In this document: positions 57,279 through 64,000 of the stretch, piece after piece
Layout of the letters: each line of letters begins with the position of its first letter
Position numbering within the stretch: the stretch's first letter is position 1
Source: Termitomyces sp. T153
Taxonomy: Eukaryota > Basidiomycota > Agaricomycetes > Agaricales > Lyophyllaceae
NCBI GenBank assembly: GCA_018296165.2
Contig: JACKQL020000002.1
Location: 1,984,001-2,048,000, forward strand
Direction of reading: 5' to 3'
Length of the DNA stretch: 64,000 bases
Notes under the pieces: generated by a model
Told to the model about the DNA's origin: nothing
Databases searched by the model: none
What the model saw: the letters and a program-made list of their open reading frames with translations, nothing else
Position numbers and translations under genes: made by a program

Positions 57279-59969
57279 TTACACGAGGCCCAAGGCTACA
57301 GTAGCACGTAAACTAGAATATTCGCTCTGTGATGCACCAGAAGGGAGGGTCGTCTTCTCCGCCCCGACATTTATGTACTCCTCAGTCATAGAACTTGACT
57401 TCCATCCCCAGCTCTGGCCCACCGAAAAAACGTCCGGAGCGCTAGCAAACCGAATCTGAGAGGATCCCGTTGCACTGGCACAAGTAATTATAAAGTAGGC
57501 AGATATTGCTGAACGTGGATCGCGATATGGCTGTAGTGGTGCGATAGGAGAAGATATGGCCGAAAAGGAAGGATAACTCAGAGAAGTTGGAAGGGATGAA
57601 CCCAAAGATGAGCTAACTGAGCTCGGTGGTGGAGAAGAAGGAACTCCGGCGTCATTGGGAGGCGAATGTGTGGAAGATGATTGGGAGGTATTTTGCATCA
57701 GAGGTGAAGATACGGCTGAAAGAGAACCTGATCCTCTGTTGCGCAAAGTGGGTACCACCGGAAGGTCTTGGCCATCTTTTTGAAGCTCACTAGAAAGTGT
57801 GGGCGCACTAGACGGTGGAATCGGTTCTATACTCGACTGCCGATGCAGGTAAATACCGAGCTGTACCTGGCCCTTCTTCCTAACAATTTGTATGTAGGTA
57901 TTGAACATACTTCCTGCATACCATATGGTATGAGAAAAAAGTCTGGACTTCTCTTTGAGAGAGTCAAGACCCCAAAATTCAACTGCGAAACGACAAGGAG
58001 GATAGGTTGACCATTGGGATTGACCTTTCGGATCAGATGCGATAGCAGGCGAATGAGCGTAGATTGAAGGACGTAGCCCAAAAAATTCCGCTTCCGTGCT
58101 AAGCGCACCATTAGCCACAGTTACCCCAGCAGATTCGAGTGTCGGAGAGGATGGCAGTGGAGACAATGTTAGCGTGTTGGAAGAAAAAAGTTGGTCCATG
58201 GATAGTGATCCCCCATCTGCAATCCCATTGAAGTCACTCCTATTGTCGCCTATGCGAACGAAGGAGTTACCTGGTACAGCAAAATAAATCTTGGTATCAT
58301 TCGCGGGATTACCAGCTGCTATGAGTATATCTGCACCGGTTTGGATAACACCAAGCTCCTTGTCACGAGAAGATGATGAGGGTACCAGACCTGATTGGGA
58401 CTGGGAAGATCCAGGTCGTACCGTGATATGATGCCGAAGTACAGACTGCGTCCACAGAGATGCCTGTATGGTTGCAAGGGGTACAAAAGGTTGATTGGTT
58501 GTTGGTGAGATGTCGCGTGAGATATAAATCAGATCATCCATAGTCTACAAAATGACTGTCAAAGGACATACGAAAATCCAGATAAACAGCAAGGCAAACC
58601 ATGTTGGAATAATATATTCCATGATCAAAAAGCTTGATCCATTCCTCCTCCTCAGATGCAATGATACCATGTTTCCGTCTTAATTCAACAACTCGACGAG
58701 CAAAATCATATCTTTCCCGCTCTCCTCTTATGAAGAAAGTATCCGCAGAGATAATCGCGGCAATCCATTTAGCTGACAGGCCACCGCGAGACCAAATCGA
58801 TGGTACGCAATACCCTTCTGCCTTCACTGCTGCGATGGGTACCGAGCCTGAGGGAGCTGATTTCGAGCGCTTTCGAGTGGAATGAATACTACGCTCCCTC
58901 CAAGCAGCTAAAGACTCTTGTTGCTCCTCAAAGTGAAAAATATCCACCCCCCATTTCGCGAGCCAGCATGCGCAGGCCTCGCCAATCTTGTCTGAGATAG
59001 CGCCATAGTGATACGACGGCTGCTTTGCAACATCTTCCATTTTGTATTCTTTCGAAGCGTCAAGACCTATGGTTAAATAAGAGATTTTGGAGTCGGCCGT
59101 ATCTTCCTGTTTAACGTGATAGTCATATATGCTTGAATCAGCCTTGGCGGAACCGGAGTCTGAGATGTTTTGTTCATATTCGATGAGATGAGCGACAGAT
59201 TCCAGACCAACGGCAGCCTCAGGTTCGTCGGACTCACAATGATGTCCGACAGGCCTCCCAATAGCAAAATGCAGATACTTCAGAACTGTGTGGGGACCAA
59301 TGGTGCTCAAAACGGATGACAAAGCTTGTGACGCCAGAGAGGGTATAGAAAGATAGACAGCAGTAGCGAGGAGTGACAGCAGAAAGCGGGGTGTTGCAGG
59401 GTGATGATCAGATGGAACTTTGCGGGGTGGTGGCTGATAAGGAAATGAAGGTGTCAATGGTTGAGAGAAAGTCGGTGTCAGGGATGGATCAATGTCCAAC
59501 GTAGGCCCACCTCCGTAAAGTCTTGAGATACAAACCCTATGATGAAACGAATTAAGACTACATGTACATTTAGTTGAAACAGCAGGACATACTCGAATGC
59601 TAGTCGAGGAGTCAGACATGAAACGAAATGAAGATCCAGGATTGCTCACCGGCACGGGTGATATTGATATCATCAAAATGGATGACAATTTCCTCTGGTA
59701 CAGTGCTAGAAACAGTTCTAGGCGCCGATTCTGCGAAACCAGCGGTGAATAGGGATCGAAAGAAACCCTGAGTGATGGTCAGAAGTAATCTAAGTCAGGT
59801 CTGGTGCACACATCACTGATTGTATGAGTACGACGCGATGTAGCTTATAAACAGCATCCCACGTCCCATGGACGCAGAGTGCGACGTCGGCCGTGCTTCC
59901 TTCCAGAAATGAGGTGTAGAGATGGTTCTGGATATCGGCTGCGGATGGACCAAGTTTCTTTGCGTTCAT
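57279..59969 (-). CDS. BTB/POZ domain protein
   Basis: Exons 59969-59817, 59767-59650, 59600-59594 (7 nt), 59536-58600 and 58544-57279 give 826 aa. The N-terminal BTB domain is clear: FLEGSTADVALCVHGTWDAV, YKLHRVVLIQSGFFRSLF, EIVIHFDD, then ITRAAFEVCISRLYGG, with the 7 nt exon supplying AFE. Long middle and C-terminal regions mix Ser/Pro-rich stretches with conserved-looking blocks (GIYYSNMTMDDLIYISRDI, YPPCRFAVEFWGLDSL). Germ-cell-less-like or Cul3-adaptor roles are possible by analogy only. A 268 bp spacer separates it from MFAP1 on the same strand. Confidence 0.87.
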
Positions 59970-60152
59970 AGGAGGGTCAGGACAAAGGACTCCTGGAATG
60001 TGGGGGCTGCGGGCAGACAGAAGCTGATGTCAAGGCGATAATGCCTCCAGGTGATGGTGCATTGTATATCGTGTGTGCGGGCCTGGGTGCCTGTCAATGA
60101 GGGGACGTGATGGGACGTGATCACGGTTGATTTAGAATCACCAGAATCCACC
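59970..60152. promoter_or_regulatory. Divergent promoter with tandem decamer and palindrome
   Basis: These 183 bp lie between the BTB gene and TRAPPC5. The decamer GGGACGTGAT is repeated directly at 60102-60111 and 60112-60121, and the second copy runs into the perfect palindrome CGTGATCACG at 60116-60125, 28 bp before the plus-strand ATG. This could be a bZIP or bHLH-type site (inference). Confidence 0.5.
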
Positions 60153-61038
60153 ATGGCCTACACTCAACCACATCCTCGTCTTTCCGTGCTCTCTACCACT
60201 TCACAGTCTTCTGGCGACCATTCTTCTCCCACGACAAGTTCTACCCGCTTCTCCCTCCCTTCTGTACCTTCTATCAGCACCACGGCTGCATCCAACAAAC
60301 CCGGTGCAATTCGTCCAACCATCTATGACAGGAACTTAAACAAGACACGTGTTGCGGAAGTCTCTGCTTCAGCTTTCTCCTTCCTTTTCTCCGAGATTGT
60401 CCAGTATACACAAAAACGTGTAAGCGGAATCAATGACTTGGAGCGCCGGTATGTTCATCAAATAATGTGCTACTGCCCATTCTCTCATGTATTCATAGAC
60501 TCAACACATTGGGTTATCGGATTGGTATGAGAGTCTTGGAGTTGATGGTATGGCGCGCCGAATCATCTTCAAAGAACCCGAAACGAGAGATACGATTCCT
60601 GCCTGCATTGATGTCAATACACACTCAAGTATGGAAAGCCGTATTCGGAAGACCAGCGGATGCTATTGAGAAAAGTGTCGAGAACGCAGATGAATGTAAG
60701 TGCTTTGTCCGCTTGCAACGCTGGTATTGAGGCGTTGACCAGACATGATCATCGATAACGACCCACCAATTGAGCGCCACATTTCTGTTCCGCGCGATAT
60801 GAGTCAGCTGAGTTGCTCGTCTTTCACAGCAGGAATTGTTGAAGCTGTAATGGACGGCCTTGGTTTTGTACGTCGCATTTAAATCTTACATTTCATCCAT
60901 TGATGCTCCCTATTCTGCCAGCCTGCACGTGTGACAGCGCACAATACACCTACAGCACAGTTTCCTTCCCGAACGACAATACTCATAAAATTAGAGCAGT
61001 CTGTATTGGATCGCGAGGAACTACAGAGCTCGAGATGA
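60153..61038 (+). CDS. TRS31: TRAPP subunit TRAPPC5/Trs31
   Basis: Bet3-family core subunit of TRAPP complexes, the Rab GEFs and tethers of ER-Golgi traffic. Exons 60153-60448, 60499-60695, 60743-60867 and 60922-61038 give 244 aa. A Ser/Thr-rich N-terminal extension of about 60 aa precedes the core: SASAFSFLFSEIVQYTQKRV, LERRLNTLGYRIGMRVLEL, FLPALMSIHTQVWKAVFGR, SCSSFTAGIVEAVMDGLGF and a final strand PARVTAH with FPSRTTILIKLE. The dihydroorotate dehydrogenase gene begins 75 bp after its stop. Confidence 0.93.
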
Positions 61039-61112
61039 TAATTGGTGTCTGGGGTCTTGTCCATATCTTATCTTGGTATCTTAACTCGTTGTCAACTTGT
61101 GATTCCACCACA

Positions 61113-62174
61113 ATGGTCAGAATTCACACTTTGAACATATCCCCGGTGCTCATCAATTCGTCTTGCGCTTGGGCGTCTGATCTTGAACAACTTACCGAAT
61201 TGTACAACTCGCCGTTTACAGGGGCCGTGACCACTCGTACAGCGACATTAGATGGATTCCAGGAAGACCCAACGCACACAGTAGCCAGTTCGTTCCTCTC
61301 TATCCTTCATAATCTCATACTGAGACAGGTGGCGTTCGCCAATTCCGACTCCAACGTCACATCTATCAACTCGTACGGTTATTCGCCTCATCCACTCTCA
61401 CTTTATCTAGCATGGGTGAAAGTGCTTCTGAGATCGGAAGACGGTCCGAGGAAACCTTTTATCATTAGTATCACTTCTTCCGATCCAGGCCAACTTCGCA
61501 GAATGATGCAAGATATCCAGCACCTTCGCATGGAACATGTCGATACCCCCGCGCAGTCGTTTATCGCAATCGAACTAAATACTTCCTGTCCCAACATACC
61601 CAACGCGCCACCGACAGGTTATGCGTTTCCTTCCCTACTTCCTCTTTTGACCGTCCTGAGAGAGGAATACGCTAAAGATCCTACATTAACCATAGGACTC
61701 AAGCTACCTCCATTTGTCTACCGCGACCAGTTCAATGCCGTCATTGACGGAATCAAGGGCCTTTGTCTTCTAGATGACGAGTCCGACACCGTTCCTGCAT
61801 GCCCAATCGCATTCTTTACATGCACCAACACGCTTGGAAACAGTCTTCTCTTCGCGGAACAGTCTACCCGGGTCGTACATCCGGCGGAAGGCGAAGAAGC
61901 CTCTCCATTTGCAGTCCCTACTGGTTTAGGGGGACTGGCTGGGGATGCATTGCATGCCCTCGCCCTTGGAAACGTATATACATTCTCGAAAATCTTGCGC
62001 GAAGCAGGACATTCAAGTCTTGGAAGAATATCTGTCATTGGGGTTGGGGGAGTGACGTCAAAAGCGGCTGCTGAACGGATGCGGGAAGCAGGCGCCACGG
62101 TCGTGGGATGCGCAACCTTATTAGGTAAAGAAGGTATCAGAGCCTTCGAAATCATTGGAGGTGAGGTCGCGTGA
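61113..62174 (+). CDS. Dihydroorotate dehydrogenase, class 1 (cytosolic) type
   Basis: Oxidises dihydroorotate to orotate in pyrimidine synthesis. It is one uninterrupted exon of 353 aa from ATG 61113. Sequence marks of the family are SINSYGYSPHPLSLYLAWV, IELNTSCPNIPNAPP with the class 1 catalytic-base Cys, GLKLPPFV, FFTCTNTLGNSLLF, GLGGLAGDALHALALGNV and a C-terminal FMN phosphate site ISVIGVGGVTSKAAAERM. There is no presequence or membrane helix as found in mitochondrial class 2 enzymes. It is intronless while almost every neighbour has several introns. Class 1A electron acceptors are usually fumarate (family knowledge). Confidence 0.88.
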   Translation: MVRIHTLNISPVLINSSCAWASDLEQLTELYNSPFTGAVTTRTATLDGFQEDPTHTVASSFLSILHNLILRQVAFANSDSNVTSINSYGYSPHPLSLYLAWVKVLLRSEDGPRKPFIISITSSDPGQLRRMMQDIQHLRMEHVDTPAQSFIAIELNTSCPNIPNAPPTGYAFPSLLPLLTVLREEYAKDPTLTIGLKLPPFVYRDQFNAVIDGIKGLCLLDDESDTVPACPIAFFTCTNTLGNSLLFAEQSTRVVHPAEGEEASPFAVPTGLGGLAGDALHALALGNVYTFSKILREAGHSSLGRISVIGVGGVTSKAAAERMREAGATVVGCATLLGKEGIRAFEIIGGEVA

Positions 62175-62384
62175 GGCGTAATGAAGAATTTTATGAACAC
62201 AAATCGGAAATCGTCGAATTACACAAGACTACCAGAAACTATGATTCTTGAAAAGTGATACATATTTATACAAAGAGGAATGATGAAATATGGATAAGGA
62301 TACTTGACTTATTGATACAACATTGTAATGTGAAGAGGGTAAGGGTACTATGACGGAATCGAGCGAACGCACGACTTGTGAAAG

Positions 62385-63634
62385 TCAATGACCCTGGCGC
62401 GGCGTAATCCAAGCAACCGGGTCGACAAGGGATGGAGCGATGTGGCCGTGAGTTGTATGGGGTTCATAGCGACCATTGTAATCAATGGAGCTGATGAAGT
62501 CGATCTGAAAAGTGGAAGAGCGAGGGAAACCATGGCTAGTATTAACTGAGTTGGATTCATGGTGGCTTTCGGACGGGTAGGCACTGCTGTGGTAACATTG
62601 AGAATGAGATGAGGAAGGGGCCACACTCCGCGGGTCAGAAGTATATTGCTGGATCGGATAAGACGAGTTGTTAACCTCTGGCAAGTTGGGGTATTGGAGT
62701 GTCCAGCTTGATTGGCACTGCTGCTGTTGATAGTTACGAGACGAGCGCTGATTGTAAAATCATCAGACCATGAATGTCCTGTGGTTGTGAGGGAGACTTA
62801 CGATCTCGTTAGAATACTGATGAGCTTGAGTATCAATCTTGGGTCGCTCAGGAGGTAGGAGGGGGCTGCGGAAGGCAGGATATTCGTTCGTGTCAGAAGG
62901 GAATTCGAGTGCCTTCTTCGATTTTACAAGAGGAGGATCCCTTCCAAGGGAAAGATCGATTGACTTGACGGCAGTGTCGAGCTCTTTGCCCGCCTTACCC
63001 GCAAGAAGGAGCTCAGCGACCTGTTTGCAGCGAAGCATCTCATCCTCGCCGTTCCTTTTGACGTTTCTCTTGATAACCTGCTTCGTACGGACGTTCGGAG
63101 AGAAACGATAGCCAGGATATTTGATCTGGTGCTCAATCTTCTCCTGCTCTGCCCGGCGGCGCCAGACAGCTTTCTCCTCTTCGGTGAGTTGATTCCAACA
63201 GTGTCCGACGATACGGCTGATATGACGATGGTCGTGTTCAACGGACTTGCTGATTTTTGCGCCAGCCCAGAACTCAGAACGGAAGATCATGAAAGCATTG
63301 CGAGGTCGGGGTATACGATTGCCGGAGCGCAGGCGTGGCGCTGGTTTCTGAGGAGACGGGGAAGGTTGAGGGGAAGGGGTTTGGTACGGCGGCGAAGGAG
63401 GCAAAGAGCCCGAAGGAGAAGAGGCTTCCGAGTAGTTATAGACTGACGTCTCGAAGTTACCAGGGTTGTGACCAGAGATCAAAGTATTGGCAGAAGGCGC
63501 AACGTCGATGAATGACTGAACAGTATTGGAAGCACATTGGTAATGGTAGGGCTGTCCCTGGGAGGCTAAGTAGACAGTGTTAGAGCTTGAAGACAGACTG
63601 AGCAAAAAGAGATACCAAGATGATCGAACAACAT
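62385..63634 (-). CDS. HMG-box transcription factor
   Basis: Exons 63634-63616, 63565-62802 and 62747-62385 give 381 aa. A Pro/Ser-rich N-terminus leads to an HMG box at about residues 79-150: IPRPRNAFMIFRSEFWAGAK, HRHISRIVGHCWNQLTEEEK, AVWRRRAEQEKIEHQIKYPG and YRFSPN. This sequence-specific MATA-HMG style is frequent in basidiomycetes and occurs in mating and fruiting regulators. Basic residues follow (QVIKRNVKRN), then a Ser/Tyr/His/Gln-rich C-terminus. The 19 nt first exon (ATG 63634, MLFDHL) is inferred by splicing to the open frame; a different 5' end is possible. Confidence 0.85.
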
Positions 63635-64000
63635 CTGAGGGTTCGTTTGGAGACACAACATACTGAGAGTTTGGCAGCAAAGAATGGGAAAAGTCGGTGC
63701 ATCTTAAAAGACCCTGTTGCACAAGCTTTTATAGTCCTGTGCTTAGCCATGAATAGCGGATGGAAGGGCAAAATTCCGAGCCGTTCCCCTTCAACATGTC
63801 ACATCGTTGAGTGATGAATCTGTGATCGGCGCTGGATTTGGCAATACTCGCGCTGGATTTGGCAACTCTCCGCATTTAGTTGATCAGCCACCCCTCGTTA
63901 TGATCACACACACCTCTCAAAAACAAAGGCCGGCAAACGACGAGTTCTGTAGGCCTTGCGGCTGGACCCTTGTAGATATTGCATCTTTGCCACTTCGACA
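63635..64000. other. Intergenic upstream of the HMG gene, with 21 bp repeat
   Basis: This is promoter-side sequence of the HMG gene up to the window end. It includes two adjacent 21 bp units at 63830-63871. A plus ORF at 63620-63814 is antisense to the first exon and is not called. Confidence 0.4.
63830..63871. repeat. Two 21 bp tandem repeats
   Basis: Each unit begins CGCTGGATTTGGCAA; the copies differ at two positions near the end. They lie about 200-240 bp upstream of the HMG-box gene start. Confidence 0.8.

Overview
This window is nuclear DNA of a filamentous basidiomycete, most likely an Agaricomycete. The genes are dense, mixed-strand and cut by many 45-65 nt GT-AG introns. Several families are typical of that class: a copper-fist regulator with Cys-rich tail, a DUF7704-type membrane protein, a stalked single-pass membrane protein and a ricin-B-like secreted protein. 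Gene models were built by hand from splice signals, phase bookkeeping and protein-family recognition; no search was run. I saw no rRNA, tRNA, CRISPR array or intact transposon.

Layout. 1-2016: 3' part of SRP68. 2017-8490: a tandem array of WW-domain / Gln-Ala-repeat / Gly-rich genes, with one intact copy (4895-6586), one recent pseudogene (7102-8185) and two older remnants. 8496-14067 (-): DNA topoisomerase II. 14900-18330 (-): ABCF3/GCN20-type ATPase in 25 exons. 18690-20128 (+): single-pass membrane protein. 20451-21160 (-): DUF7704-like protein. 22225-24269 (+): CofD/UPF0052-like protein. 24510-25414 (+): unknown protein. 25619-27122 (-): chorismate synthase. 27421-28175 (+): SAP30-like protein. 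29320-30764 (+): secreted repeat protein. 31387-33169 (-): BAR-SH3 amphiphysin. 33368-34421 (+): SBDS. 34489-36584 (-): ALG1. 36702-37743 (+): NFU1. 38258-39806 (+): copper-fist factor. 40122-41054 (-): UBE2W-type E2. 41455-42628 (-): HEM3. 43141-44979 (+): internally duplicated secreted protein. 45225-47892 (-): RanBPM/Gid1. 48083-48711 (+): UMP1. 48986-50813 (-): FAD oxidoreductase. 50814-55151: gene-poor. 55152-57010 (-): MFAP1. 57279-59969 (-): BTB protein. 60153-61038 (+): TRAPPC5/Trs31. 61113-62174 (+): dihydroorotate dehydrogenase. 62385-63634 (-): HMG-box protein.

Most genes are housekeeping: protein targeting and glycosylation (SRP68, ALG1, TRAPPC5), translation and ribosome maturation (ABCF3, SBDS), splicing (MFAP1), ubiquitin-proteasome (UBE2W, Gid1, UMP1), and aromatic amino acid, haem, pyrimidine and Fe-S metabolism. 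Gid1 and UMP1 diverge from a 190 bp interval; ALG1 and NFU1 from 117 bp; BTB and TRAPPC5 from 183 bp. The least ordinary parts are the WW/QA/Gly array, whose WW domain lacks its second Trp; the secreted protein built by duplication of a three-exon module whose module introns are all stop-free multiples of three; three GC-AG introns; and two genes whose first coding exon is only the ATG.
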